A DNA stretch of 64,000 bases from a virus. The position numbers and the translations under genes were made by a program. The notes under the pieces are model-generated. The model was not told the origin of the DNA, made no database searches, and was given only the letters and a program-made list of their open reading frames with translations. Where the stretch lies: positions 1 to 64,000 of IMG/VR virus record IMGVR_UViG_3300021142_001794; one strand, 5' to 3'. This document shows, piece by piece, positions 24,605 to 33,181 of the stretch. Position 1 is the first letter of the stretch. Each line of letters opens with the position of its first letter.

Positions 24605-24714
24605 TTTCTCCCAATTTTATCTTTACCATTATAACTCCAAACCGCCCCTAAGAATGTCAAGCCAAATAATATATAAAAGGCTGTAACAAAGTCGGATAGG
24701 TTAGTGGGTTGCAT
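24601..24714 (-). CDS. Single-pass membrane peptide, 37 aa
   Basis: MQPTNLSDFVTAFYILFGLT with one membrane helix (FYILFGLTFLGAVWSY) and a short basic tail. Overlaps the next gene by 3 nt. Its size and position between spanin-like and lysin-like genes suit a holin or antiholin peptide. Confidence 0.55.
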   Translation of the reverse strand: MQPTNLSDFVTAFYILFGLTFLGAVWSYNGKDKIGRK

Positions 24715-25260
24715 TTATAATTTAATATTTGTCGGCAACTTAGGTTTAAATAATTCGTACAATAAGAAGGCACATAATAGCAGCCATAAGGCATTAGTAA
24801 ATATCGCTATCGTTAGCCTTTTATCCGATTGCGCTTGAACCTTATTTATTTCTACTTGCCCGTCCGTAATGCCTTTATTTAATACTGCATTGCTTAACCG
24901 TTCGTTTGCAATTTGCGAATTGAGTATTGCGATTTGTTGACCGTCAACTATTGTAGTGGTATCGTGTATAGTGGCGATTGTTCGTATCTTCTTAATGATT
25001 GTATCGTGAACGTAAAGCCCAACTGTATCCAAATAGGAAACAGTTGTAGTATCGTGCTGATAGGTAGTATCCGCCTTACTCGATATTACTATTGGGTTGC
25101 AGGGGTGCAGCCCAAGATAAATATTCCCCACCTTAGTAAAGGCTGTTGAATCGGTAAGCACTTGTTGCGTTGCTTTACCAATGGATTTACACCCATGGCA
25201 GAAGCTAATCGCCACCGCCAATGCCAGTATCAATCCCCACTTAGTTACACTTATTTTCAT
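24715..25260 (-). CDS. Unimolecular-spanin-like lipoprotein
   Basis: The 181-aa protein has an N-terminal signal with lipobox-like SFCHGCKS, a periplasmic region with repeated H/D-T-T segments (YQHDTTTV, YVHDTII, TIHDTTTIV) and a C-terminal membrane segment (LWLLLCAFLLYELF) with a short basic tail. A lipoprotein anchored to the outer membrane at one end and the inner membrane at the other is the architecture of u-spanins, which fuse the two membranes at lysis. Confidence 0.65.
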   Translation of the reverse strand: MKISVTKWGLILALAVAISFCHGCKSIGKATQQVLTDSTAFTKVGNIYLGLHPCNPIVISSKADTTYQHDTTTVSYLDTVGLYVHDTIIKKIRTIATIHDTTTIVDGQQIAILNSQIANERLSNAVLNKGITDGQVEINKVQAQSDKRLTIAIFTNALWLLLCAFLLYELFKPKLPTNIKL

Positions 25261-25274
25261 TTCAATAATTTTAA

Positions 25275-25600
25275 AAGTACCCCCTTATCGTTCTTATGGT
25301 GGATAGGGGGCGTTAAATGTGTCTCGGACACTAGCCCCGTATGATTTAAGGGCGAACTTGGGGCAATGTAGCCGCAATGAATTAAAGGCTGTCCAGAGAA
25401 TCATCCTGCCTTTAAGAACTTTAAAAAGACGGGGAAAGTGTGCTTCTAAATAATCGGAATGCTATTCGTCATCAATTTGAGAGGCAATCCCCGTGTATTA
25501 CACTTAGGCTCAAACGGGTATTAAGATGTAGCGTCACCGTTTTCATAGCCTTAATACACTTAGTCAGGATTGAACAACTCCTTAAAGGTGATGCCCAACC
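25275..25600 (-). ncRNA. Structured non-coding region in the lysis operon
   Basis: The 354-nt gap between genes has no plausible ORF on - but several paired segments on that strand: GTATTAAG/CTTAATAC, ACGGGGA/TCCCCGT, TTAAAGGC/GCCTTTAA, GGACA/TGTCC enclosing GCCCC/GGGGC. A final CCCCCTATC/GATaAGGGGG hairpin is followed by TACTTTTAAAATT. Some pairs compete, as in a switching RNA. It could be a regulatory leader for the spanin gene or a separate RNA; no known RNA family was recognised. Confidence 0.5.
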
Positions 25601-25614
25601 CCATAACGCCAAAT

Positions 25615-25869
25615 TTATTTTTGTCCAGTAAGCAATTTAAGCCAACCAAATACCAACTGAAACACTCCATTAGCTTTGACCGATGGTATCAAACTTAATG
25701 CTTCACTTGTAGCAAACAAAGCCCCCAATACATAAGGAAGCCATGTTATTTTCGTTTCAACTGCTGGCAATAAATCCCCTACTACTTTAGCAGTTGTACT
25801 ATCTTGCGCTATCGCTAAACCACATCCTGCTACTAATAGCATAAATAAAAACACTAATACTTTTTTCAT
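25615..25869 (-). CDS. Signal-peptide membrane protein, 84 aa
   Basis: Signal peptide or lipoprotein-like N-terminus (VLVFLFMLLVAGCGLAIA), then a short polar segment and a second hydrophobic stretch (WLPYVLGALFATSEALSL). Probably a lysis or envelope protein; the family is common in Bacteroidota phages but uncharacterised. Confidence 0.65.
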   Translation of the reverse strand: MKKVLVFLFMLLVAGCGLAIAQDSTTAKVVGDLLPAVETKITWLPYVLGALFATSEALSLIPSVKANGVFQLVFGWLKLLTGQK

Positions 25870-25955
25870 TTCTTTTGTTTTAAACTGTTATCAAAATATT
25901 TAACCCACCCCCACATAACTATCGCCGATAGCAATATGGATAGGGATTGTTTCAT
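25866..25955 (-). CDS. 29-aa membrane peptide
   Basis: MKQSLSILLSAIVMWGWVKY with a basic tail. Its stop overlaps the ATG of the next gene (ATGA). The overlap and hydrophobicity make a real tiny lysis-operon gene likely. Confidence 0.5.
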   Translation of the reverse strand: MKQSLSILLSAIVMWGWVKYFDNSLKQKK

Positions 25956-25959
25956 TTAG

Positions 25960-26169
25960 TTATAACTTTTCAAGTTTCCCCTTACTTTTACTATCCTTTT
26001 TTATAGCCTTATAATAATAAATCCCAGCCAATACGGAAACGGTACTACCCAATATGAATGATATTATCTTCATAGTCCAATCCGCTGTGTTTGCGGAAAT
26101 TGTAAAGAACCCTATTGCCCCCAATAGTGTTATAAACCCGTCTGCTGTTTCTTTGATATGGTGTATCAT
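25960..26169 (-). CDS. Holin-like two-helix membrane protein, 69 aa
   Basis: Two hydrophobic helices (GFITLLGAIGFFTI and IISFILGSTVSVLAGIYYY) and a strongly basic C-terminus (KKDSKSKGKLEKL). This is the form of small phage holins. Holin function is inferred from form and position. Confidence 0.6.
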   Translation of the reverse strand: MIHHIKETADGFITLLGAIGFFTISANTADWTMKIISFILGSTVSVLAGIYYYKAIKKDSKSKGKLEKL

Positions 26170-26194
26170 TTCCTTTTAGATATTGTTTAATTGA

Positions 26195-26542
26195 TTATAA
26201 AAAAGTTAGCCGTAAGAAGTTTCCTATAAGGGCTATAAGTGCCGAATCCGTTCCATCCCAAGCCCTGTATTGTTCCGCTGTGATTACCAACGTATTACGA
26301 ATGACATTGCGCCCGTCTGTTGCCCTAAGAACGTAATTAACGGTGCAACTACTATCTATTGAGTGATAGGTATAACTTGTGAATCCTACCCATTGCAAAG
26401 TGTCTGTATTAACTGGGAAATCGTGCTGATAAACTACTTTGGCTATCTTAGCCGCACTATACTCGTGTATGCTGGTATCTATCGTTTGAGCCTTCAAACC
26501 CAAACTAACCAAAACAAACAACCCTAATAAAATCTTCTTCAT
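26195..26542 (-). CDS. Exported protein of 115 aa
   Basis: Signal peptide (ILLGLFVLVSLGLKAQ) followed by a mostly beta domain. Also common near tail or lysis genes of Bacteroidota phages. No family assigned. Confidence 0.65.
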   Translation of the reverse strand: MKKILLGLFVLVSLGLKAQTIDTSIHEYSAAKIAKVVYQHDFPVNTDTLQWVGFTSYTYHSIDSSCTVNYVLRATDGRNVIRNTLVITAEQYRAWDGTDSALIALIGNFLRLTFL

Positions 26543-26552
26543 AGTTGTATTT

Positions 26553-27317
26553 TTAATGTGAATATTGATAATGAAATGCGTTGTAATTCTGTGCTACCTC
26601 TGTTGCGGATAAAGCCCTATTATAAATTTGAACATTAGCACAACTCCAATCCCAAGTATCCCCATTTATAGGATAGTAACCTATGTAAATATTTGAATCT
26701 GTTGACGCAATTGTACCAGTAAATGTCTTAGTGCTAACTGCTACTCCGTCAAGATAAAATACCAGTGTATTCGTTGACTCGTTTACTGTCCATGCTATAT
26801 AATGCCATCCACTAGCGTAAGTTCCACCTTGATAATATACATTATTCGTAGTGCTGAAAAATATGGATTGCAGATAAGAAGCAGTAGCATCCAATACCGC
26901 AACACGTCCGTAATTGGGAGAAACTGCCCCAACGGTATTATATATCCCCATTATGTCATTATCTGAATAAAGTGTCCCCACCTTTACTTCTGCACAAAAG
27001 GTAAAACTACCCGATAGTGTAGAACTAAAAGAAGAATTGGTATTGGCATAACTTGTTGCACTATTTGTAAAACTAAAATATGCACCATTACTGGCACTAT
27101 GAGTAAATGTTGGGGAATTGACTAGACTTGTATTAGTACCTCCCGTTAGATTATTCCAATTTCCGCTACCATTATAACTAGCTGTTTTATTTGCATCTAA
27201 ATAAAGCACTAACCCTGCCGTAACAATCTGGTCTTGTGATAGGTTGTTATAAAAAGCGGACGGTTGAGCCTTAGCCGAAAAAGAAACAAGTAACAATATG
27301 TAAACAAATAACCTCAT
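26553..27317 (-). CDS. LamG/concanavalin-like adhesin, exported
   Basis: The 254-aa protein has a signal peptide (LFVYILLLVSFSAKAQ) and a LamG-type jelly roll: LVLYLDANKTASYNGSG, FTFCAEVKVG, GWHYIAWTVNE, LVFYLDGVAVSTKTF and a final VQIYNRALSATEVAQNYN. Such domains bind glycans and are common in virion fibres and spikes. The signal peptide is unusual for a virion protein and common in Bacteroidota phages' host-surface proteins. Confidence 0.85.
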   Translation of the reverse strand: MRLFVYILLLVSFSAKAQPSAFYNNLSQDQIVTAGLVLYLDANKTASYNGSGNWNNLTGGTNTSLVNSPTFTHSASNGAYFSFTNSATSYANTNSSFSSTLSGSFTFCAEVKVGTLYSDNDIMGIYNTVGAVSPNYGRVAVLDATASYLQSIFFSTTNNVYYQGGTYASGWHYIAWTVNESTNTLVFYLDGVAVSTKTFTGTIASTDSNIYIGYYPINGDTWDWSCANVQIYNRALSATEVAQNYNAFHYQYSH

Positions 27318-27319
27318 GC

Positions 27320-28936
27320 TTATTTAAAGTTTATATGGAACGTGCCATAATAAGTTGAACTCCCCGTGTACCAAAAACAGATAATATCCACTTGGTTAGC
27401 CGCTTCGCCTGTCAATGTAACGGGTGGTGCGCTTCCATAACTCCAATATGTAGTAGAAGGAAATGTTGTTATAGTTCTGTTTCCTGTACCGTCTTGCTTT
27501 ACTTTTAGTGTATAAAAACCATTGGTAACAGGGTTTGTAATAGTCAATGTCCTGCCCGTTCCTGCAAGTGTTACCGTTGCTGACCTAAATTGATTGCTAG
27601 CAACATTCCAAGTAATAGTAGAGCTATCCGTTAGGATATCGTATCCGATATTTAATGATTTAGCCGCAATTGCAGCAGCCAATGTCAAACTATCATTATA
27701 AGTCTTACCCAATGTCGCCAATCCTGTAAATCTTGTAGTGGTATCTGCCTTAATAACATTGCTTACTATACTTAGTGGAGCGTTAGCTGTCAATGTAGGT
27801 GCAAGTTTAGTTGTATCAAAGTTATAAGCCCCTGTTGATGAATTATAGGTAAATATACTACCACTACTAACGTTTCTAGTAGCGGATAATGATGTTAATC
27901 CTATAAAATTCTTAGGATTACTCGAATAAGGGTAGAAGTAAGTAGTAGTATCCCCCCTTAATGCCACCGTACCACTTGCCCCCGTTGGAAATGACAAAAT
28001 CCCACCCGAAACATTTACCGCCGCTATATTAGGTAAGGTTAAAGTAGGACTACCGCTTAATACTATTGTGCTTCCACTTCCTGTTGTCGTATTTCCCAAT
28101 AGTGTTGCATTCCTTCCATTAAGGCTGTCTATAAAGTTGGATTTGTTTAGTTTTAGGGATAGTTGGGTGGGGGTAACAACACCATTAGCCGCCGTTGTAT
28201 CTAGTAACCCTTTTGCGCTTGTTATTGCAGTAGCAGTTAAATTATAAGCCCCTAAGTTCACATTTGAAGTAGCCCCCGTATAGGGAACAAACCCCGTCAC
28301 AGAAGGTATATCACTATATAAAGCCATTCTTAGCCAAATTGGTTCAGAATTCGTATAATAAGGCAACCCGCCGATTGAAGATATTGCTGAACATCCTATA
28401 CAAGAATAATTGCCATGCGCAGTATCATTGGGTATATATAATCTATGTTGTGCGGAAATTGCGTCTGACGAAATATTATATCCCCCTGCCGTCCACCCTT
28501 GCCCCGTAACTAAATCCGTTGTAGGATTTAGATAAAAGAAATTGAAATTATGGTCTTTAAATGTAAGAGGGAAACTATCATTTAATCCTATTGTTGCTGC
28601 CGAACCGAAACTATTGCCACCATTGACATAAGCATTTAAAGCAGAACCCAATATTTTCCATTTAGAACTTGTACTATCATAGTAGTATATATATTGGTCT
28701 TGAGGTCGCCTAGTTATTGCGGCATATTTATTTTTAGGAGTAAAAATAGTATCACGGGATGGAATAAATAACCCACTATCGACACCAACATAACCTAAGT
28801 AATTATAATATTTGGATGTCATATTGGTTTGCGTTGCAGTAGGTTGTACAGAGCCGGCTTGACCGTAAGAAACGCCAAGCATTGATATTACTAATAATAT
28901 TGCAAAAAGTATTCTTATGTTTAAATTATTTCGCAT
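27320..28936 (-). CDS. Fibre-like exported protein with repeats
   Basis: The 538-aa protein has a signal peptide (FAILLVISMLGVSYGQ), a long beta-rich region with repeated short GNTTTGSGSTIVLSGSP-like segments, and a LSLKLNKSNFID heptad typical of fibre stalks. The C-terminal domain has TGRTLTITNPVTNGFYTLKV. Resembles tail-fibre or surface proteins of Bacteroidota phages; probably a receptor-binding fibre. Confidence 0.72.
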   Translation of the reverse strand: MRNNLNIRILFAILLVISMLGVSYGQAGSVQPTATQTNMTSKYYNYLGYVGVDSGLFIPSRDTIFTPKNKYAAITRRPQDQYIYYYDSTSSKWKILGSALNAYVNGGNSFGSAATIGLNDSFPLTFKDHNFNFFYLNPTTDLVTGQGWTAGGYNISSDAISAQHRLYIPNDTAHGNYSCIGCSAISSIGGLPYYTNSEPIWLRMALYSDIPSVTGFVPYTGATSNVNLGAYNLTATAITSAKGLLDTTAANGVVTPTQLSLKLNKSNFIDSLNGRNATLLGNTTTGSGSTIVLSGSPTLTLPNIAAVNVSGGILSFPTGASGTVALRGDTTTYFYPYSSNPKNFIGLTSLSATRNVSSGSIFTYNSSTGAYNFDTTKLAPTLTANAPLSIVSNVIKADTTTRFTGLATLGKTYNDSLTLAAAIAAKSLNIGYDILTDSSTITWNVASNQFRSATVTLAGTGRTLTITNPVTNGFYTLKVKQDGTGNRTITTFPSTTYWSYGSAPPVTLTGEAANQVDIICFWYTGSSTYYGTFHINFK

Positions 28937-29243
28937 AGTCTATAATGATATATTCTTGATTGTTAACACCGCCATATATTGTAAGGTTATTTTGCCCTGC
29001 CGTATAAATAACATATCTACCACCCGTACTTAATGCAAAGTTTGGCAATACTATACCACTTACATATACCCTTACATTTGTTGCGCTTGTTAAAGAACTG
29101 TTTGTATAAACACTTTGCCCGTCAACCATTGGGCTACCAGCTTGACCTACCTCAAATTCTTGCAGCTGCTGCCAACAACTTGAACTACCGGCACTTCCAC
29201 CCCCCGAACCGCTAAAGCCAATACCGTATTTTCCTGCTGCCAT
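28926..29243 (-). CDS. Glycine-rich structural or fibre-associated protein, 105 aa
   Basis: Begins MAAGKYGIGFSGSGGGSAGSS, followed by a beta-rich part (VRVYVSGIVLPNFALS). Overlaps the fibre gene start by 11 nt. Likely part of the spike or fibre complex. Confidence 0.6.
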   Translation of the reverse strand: MAAGKYGIGFSGSGGGSAGSSSCWQQLQEFEVGQAGSPMVDGQSVYTNSSLTSATNVRVYVSGIVLPNFALSTGGRYVIYTAGQNNLTIYGGVNNQEYIIIDYAK

Positions 29244-29253
29244 TTCATAGAAT

Positions 29254-29523
29254 TTATCTTGTTATGACAATAGAAGCCGAAGCACCACTAGCGGCAGGAG
29301 TTATTTTCAATCCCTCTAGTGGTGAAGCAGCCGAGTTAACGAATGTTTGACTAGCACCTGTTGGAATAGAAGCAGTTGTAGAATTATTGCCTTGAAATGC
29401 ACCACCACCCAATAGATTAACACTACCACTAAGAACAAAAATACTTAACTCAAGCACATTATCAGTTGCCTGTATTGTGATGAAATCAGGATATGTTAGT
29501 GTAGTGGTATATGCTGCCGCCAT
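29254..29523 (-). CDS. Small beta protein, 89 aa
   Basis: Predicted beta sandwich (TTLTYPDFITIQATDNVLEL). Located between fibre-type genes; may be a spike cap or baseplate-like protein. No family assigned. Confidence 0.55.
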   Translation of the reverse strand: MAAAYTTTLTYPDFITIQATDNVLELSIFVLSGSVNLLGGGAFQGNNSTTASIPTGASQTFVNSAASPLEGLKITPAASGASASIVITR

Positions 29524-29524
29524 T

Positions 29525-29983
29525 TTATTTGTTTTGTTGTAGTGCCATTACTTTTTGTATATTCTCTTCCGAAAACATATCTTTTAGTGGCACTTCTTTT
29601 AAATACTCTTTTTGTTTATATAATGCTATCCTTACACCCTCTTTATCGCCTTCTTTTTTGTTATGACAAACCATTGCATTTAATTCTATCGGCGGTATGC
29701 TTAACTCGTTACCTTGCACAATTAGCGAACAAGCTATATGTGTTGGAACTACTTGCCTTAAATTAAAAACATCCATGTAGTTACCCAGTATTTTTTTAAT
29801 ACCCAATATTTCTTCTACACTTTGTTCTTCTATTTCGCAATAATCTTTATGAACATTAAATTCAACTTGAACGTCTTTTTTGAGATGTAGAAGAACTTGT
29901 ATATTTTCTTTATTGGTATTGTACTTGGTAGCGTATCTTTTTAATATACCAACCATTGTACTAGATATTTGACTTGTATCCAT
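29525..29983 (-). CDS. Hypothetical protein, first gene of the fibre-lysis operon
   Basis: The frame is open to 30007, but a -7 box lies at 30005-30012, so the start at 29983 (MDTSQISSTMVG) is chosen to lie downstream of the promoter. The protein (about 152 aa) has helices and a basic C-terminus (IALYKQKEYLKEVPLKDMF). No family recognised. Confidence 0.65.
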   Translation of the reverse strand: MDTSQISSTMVGILKRYATKYNTNKENIQVLLHLKKDVQVEFNVHKDYCEIEEQSVEEILGIKKILGNYMDVFNLRQVVPTHIACSLIVQGNELSIPPIELNAMVCHNKKEGDKEGVRIALYKQKEYLKEVPLKDMFSEENIQKVMALQQNK

Positions 29984-30004
29984 TCGATTGTTTTTAATTC
30001 GCCA

Positions 30005-30012
30005 CAAATATA
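30005..30012 (-). promoter_or_regulatory. -7 box for the fibre-lysis operon
   Basis: TATATTTG on - matches TAnnTTTG and lies 22 nt before the chosen ATG at 29983; the -33 region is unclear. Confidence 0.5.
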
Positions 30013-30030
30013 ACTAAATATTTGTTAAAA

Positions 30031-30513
30031 CTATATATTTAGCGTTTTTTCTATTGAAACGGGCACGGTTATATTGATAAATCCACTATTAACCGATACT
30101 GTTCCAACTGCTTTAATGTCAATGCGAGCATTGCCTCCTAATATACTTCCTAATTGACTTGTCAAAATATTTAAAGAACTAGATAAATTTACCGTTGCCG
30201 TTAATGGTATTGTAACCGTTCCCAATGGTGCAATATTGGTCTGCATCGTTTGCATCACATAACCAACGTCTGTACCATTGACATAAATATCAAGGTATAG
30301 ACTTTGTATATTAACGTTTATAGCCGAACTGTTTTGAAGTTGCAGATTTACGTTTAATGATAATGCAGTTGTTGTTATTGACTGAATTGAAATATCCGTA
30401 ATTGTATAATTAGAATTTTCCAATAAATCAGTCTCTATCTTGGTGTAATTATATATTGCATACGCAACAGCACCAACAGCCCCTACAATCAATATCGGTT
30501 TTAGTAAAGACAT
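30031..30513 (-). CDS. LEA-like/periplasmic-domain membrane protein, 160 aa
   Basis: N-terminal membrane helix (ILIVGAVGAVAYAIYNY), then a beta sandwich with ITDISIQSITTTALSLNVNLQL and IDIKAVGTVSVNSGF. This resembles WHy/LEA-14-type domains known from envelope proteins. Probably a membrane-anchored virion protein. Confidence 0.65.
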   Translation of the reverse strand: MSLLKPILIVGAVGAVAYAIYNYTKIETDLLENSNYTITDISIQSITTTALSLNVNLQLQNSSAINVNIQSLYLDIYVNGTDVGYVMQTMQTNIAPLGTVTIPLTATVNLSSSLNILTSQLGSILGGNARIDIKAVGTVSVNSGFINITVPVSIEKTLNI

Positions 30514-30515
30514 TT

Positions 30516-31058
30516 TTATAATTGATAAGTTATACCTTTAGATTGCCAATCGCTATTAACATCATTTTTATCTTGATTCCACAAACCAAACCACCTAGCA
30601 TCGAATGCACTATTCACAAATGAGAATAAGTCCATCGGGCTTTCCCATATTGTTTGTACTTTGGTATGTGCTGGTCTTGTGCCAAATGATTTTTTTAATA
30701 ATTCTACGTCAAGATTAGTTTGCATTTGCTTTAAAATTGTTGTAGCGTTACTATATTGGTCGCCCGTTATTACATTCAATGAATTATAAATAGTATTTGC
30801 AAAATCATCATAATTACTTGTAGGAAATGTTTGAGTAACATTGTTAGCTTTATCAGTAGCTATTTCACTATCCAAGTTAGCTTGTGCAGCAGCCGCAGCT
30901 TGTGCAGCAGCAGAAGGAAATATTTTATTGTAAGCAAATTTACCCAATGAATAAACAACTATGCCAGTACCTACAAACATAAATCCTCTAACCCATCCAT
31001 TGATTGATTTATCGGTGTACAAAGATGTAAACTTTTGAAAAAAATTATTTTGTTCCAT
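30516..31058 (-). CDS. Single-pass membrane structural protein, 180 aa
   Basis: Membrane helix at about 25-45 (RGFMFVGTGIVVYSLGKF) followed by an Ala/Gln-rich helix (AAAQAAAAAQANLDSEI) and a polar domain. No family named. Part of the membrane-protein operon. Confidence 0.65.
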   Translation of the reverse strand: MEQNNFFQKFTSLYTDKSINGWVRGFMFVGTGIVVYSLGKFAYNKIFPSAAAQAAAAAQANLDSEIATDKANNVTQTFPTSNYDDFANTIYNSLNVITGDQYSNATTILKQMQTNLDVELLKKSFGTRPAHTKVQTIWESPMDLFSFVNSAFDARWFGLWNQDKNDVNSDWQSKGITYQL

Positions 31059-31068
31059 ATGTTTAATT

Positions 31069-31227
31069 TTATGAGAAAATATCCGTGAACCAATTATATG
31101 TTTTTACCGCAGGATTATTGTTTACATTATCATCATACCACTTCTTAATAAGGATATAGCCACCAATGCCAACAACGCTAATGCCTATAAACCAATAAAC
31201 GCCGTTATTACTATTTTTATCAGCCAT
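31069..31227 (-). CDS. Single-pass membrane protein, 52 aa
   Basis: MADKNSNNGVYWFIGISVVG with helix WFIGISVVGIGGYILI and a basic then polar tail. Its start overlaps the stop of the next gene by one base. Likely a virion membrane protein. Confidence 0.6.
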   Translation of the reverse strand: MADKNSNNGVYWFIGISVVGIGGYILIKKWYDDNVNNNPAVKTYNWFTDIFS

Positions 31228-31706
31228 TAGAAAATATTTTTTAGTGAACCCTTAAAACTATCCCACCAATTTTTGCTATTAGTAGAAGGTGTGTTTACGC
31301 TACCATCAATATTGTAAACAGTTCCATCTGGTTCTGTGTATGTATTATTGCTTATGTTAAATACAACAGGCGTTCCATCACTTGCCGCAATGATATTCCC
31401 TTGACTATCAACAAACATTCCATAAGCAGGATTGATATTCCCCCTTACATTCCCATTCGCATCATATAAAGTACTATTATCGCTTATTTCTATATAATCC
31501 CCAGCAGCATCAACAATATTAGACGGAACACCGTCATTGTTTATTATCTGCTTTTTTGGTGAACCATCTTTATTTACAGTTGATTTAGGATTAGCAAAAG
31601 AAGTTCCTAAAGTGCTAGTAGGCTTTTTCTTGCTATTTATATAAATACCAAGAACAATCAATGCCAATGAAGCCCCAATTAATATTTTATGTTCTTTACT
31701 TGTCAT
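31227..31706 (-). CDS. Membrane-anchored beta-repeat protein, 159 aa
   Basis: N-terminal helix (HKILIGASLALIVLGIYI), then beta repeats with STLYDANGNVRGNINPAYGMF, FVDSQGNIIAASDGTPVV and YTEPDGTVYNIDGSV. The same repeat type occurs in 36610-37305 (STLYDANGNVIGNLDPNDGMF). A paralogous family of membrane-anchored spikes is suggested; the role is unknown. Confidence 0.7.
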   Translation of the reverse strand: MTSKEHKILIGASLALIVLGIYINSKKKPTSTLGTSFANPKSTVNKDGSPKKQIINNDGVPSNIVDAAGDYIEISDNSTLYDANGNVRGNINPAYGMFVDSQGNIIAASDGTPVVFNISNNTYTEPDGTVYNIDGSVNTPSTNSKNWWDSFKGSLKNIF

Positions 31707-31736
31707 TTAGTCTTTATATTAATGCAAATTAAAGTA

Positions 31737-32549
31737 TTAATCCTTATAGTTGCTGTATTCTTCAAAATAGTTGTCTATATATTTGTTGCATTGCTCCCAT
31801 CTTTCCGCATTTTCGTCTGTTTGGTTTCTTTGAAAAGTAATAGCCAACGCCCAAATAGCATCTATGTAAGGATAACCCATACTCAAATAAACATTCAAAG
31901 CGTTCAAGTCAGCCTCTAACTCGTTATCAACATCATTGTTTAAGTGGTAGTGGCTATATTCGTGCATCAGTAAAAAGAATATGATAGGAACGGTATAGTT
32001 CTTTATCATATTCTTAGATGCTTGTATCTTGCCGCCTTTAACAAAGTTGCCCCCTTCATCAACACCATCTATCAGAATCCTAAAAGAAGTGGGTATTATT
32101 TGGTTTTTTTCATCAACAATATTATCCAATAATTCAATTGTAAATTTACCATCATCGCTTTTGTAAACACCAGTATTTGAAACACTAGCATTATAAGCGA
32201 ATCTTTGAGCGAACCTAACAAAAGACCGTTCATCTATTGTCATATCCGAAAGTGTGACAATATTACTTTCGAATGGTACTTTTTGTTGCTTGGTTATCTT
32301 GAAAGTATTATCAACGGTAACAACGCCAACGTTTTCATTATAAACAATTATTTGCGTTTTTGAGCCACATTGCGGCATCCTTACATAAAATGAATAGTCA
32401 CCGTTTACATTCTTTTGCCTATCGGTAAATACAGTAGTCGTTTGCTTCGCATCGTAAGCAATTACCCTTATTGGTTGCATCGAGGTAGTTGTTACACTAA
32501 CTTGATATATTAATGGGTCGTAATTTGTATTTAGTTCGATTAATGCCAT
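31737..32549 (-). CDS. Zincin metallopeptidase-like protein, 270 aa
   Basis: Contains HEYSH (H196-H200), the HExxH zinc motif, and a downstream NELEAD that supplies a third acidic ligand. The N-terminal half is beta-rich and an FFLL hydrophobic helix lies directly before the active site. It may process virion proteins or cut host envelope proteins. A KGG motif (residues 171-173) echoes the GG motifs of the giant proteins at 46401-53902. Confidence 0.78.
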   Translation of the reverse strand: MALIELNTNYDPLIYQVSVTTTSMQPIRVIAYDAKQTTTVFTDRQKNVNGDYSFYVRMPQCGSKTQIIVYNENVGVVTVDNTFKITKQQKVPFESNIVTLSDMTIDERSFVRFAQRFAYNASVSNTGVYKSDDGKFTIELLDNIVDEKNQIIPTSFRILIDGVDEGGNFVKGGKIQASKNMIKNYTVPIIFFLLMHEYSHYHLNNDVDNELEADLNALNVYLSMGYPYIDAIWALAITFQRNQTDENAERWEQCNKYIDNYFEEYSNYKD

Positions 32550-32968
32550 TATGCCCTTGTTGGTTGATTTCCTGTGATATTGTTTATAGCTTGTTGGTTC
32601 ATTTGAGTTACTTCAATATCGTAATGCTGAATAACATCAATGCCTAATTGCTGTGGCAAATCGTTCCAAGTGTCTTCTTGCACGAATATGTCAATCTCTT
32701 GTGGTTCACCCGTACACATTGGGCAGTTACAATTTTCTTCGTGAGAATCGCTACTGTTAGCCGCTTGTGCAGTAGTGGCATCGGTTGTTGTAGTATTGGT
32801 ACTATCTGTATTAGGTTGTTTCTTTTTGAACAATCCCTTTACTTTATTCTTTATGTTTTCAGCATTAGCCGTTATCTCATTAGGGTATGTTTGATAAATG
32901 ACATACCCTAATCCTACTATTGCAGCACCTAAAAGTATATTCGTTATTTTGTTGTTACCCTCTGCCAT
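32549..32968 (-). CDS. Membrane protein with cysteine cluster, 139 aa
   Basis: N-terminal membrane helix (ILLGAAIVGLGYVIYQTY), basic segment, then a Thr-rich linker and EENCNCPMCTGEPQ, a possible metal-binding cluster. It overlaps the metallopeptidase gene by one base. Confidence 0.65.
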   Translation of the reverse strand: MAEGNNKITNILLGAAIVGLGYVIYQTYPNEITANAENIKNKVKGLFKKKQPNTDSTNTTTTDATTAQAANSSDSHEENCNCPMCTGEPQEIDIFVQEDTWNDLPQQLGIDVIQHYDIEVTQMNQQAINNITGNQPTRA

Positions 32969-32996
32969 TGTTTTGTTTTTTATTAGTTACTTAACT

Positions 32997-33176
32997 TTAT
33001 TTTATTTGAGATAATGCTATTCCACCCAATATTAATAATGTTCCCCCAACAAATAAAGCGTTTCTTAATTTATTTTCTTTCGAAACAAAATAAGTTATAA
33101 ATGGTATTGATGCAATTCCAATATAAAACCCGTAAAACTCAATACTGCTAATGTTTTCTTGTTGAATACTAGGCAT
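32997..33176 (-). CDS. Two-helix membrane protein, 59 aa
   Basis: Two hydrophobic stretches (FYGFYIGIASIPFITYF and ALFVGGTLLILGGIAL). Not in other recognised families; likely a virion membrane protein. Confidence 0.6.
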   Translation of the reverse strand: MPSIQQENISSIEFYGFYIGIASIPFITYFVSKENKLRNALFVGGTLLILGGIALSQIK

Positions 33177-33181
33177 ATATC

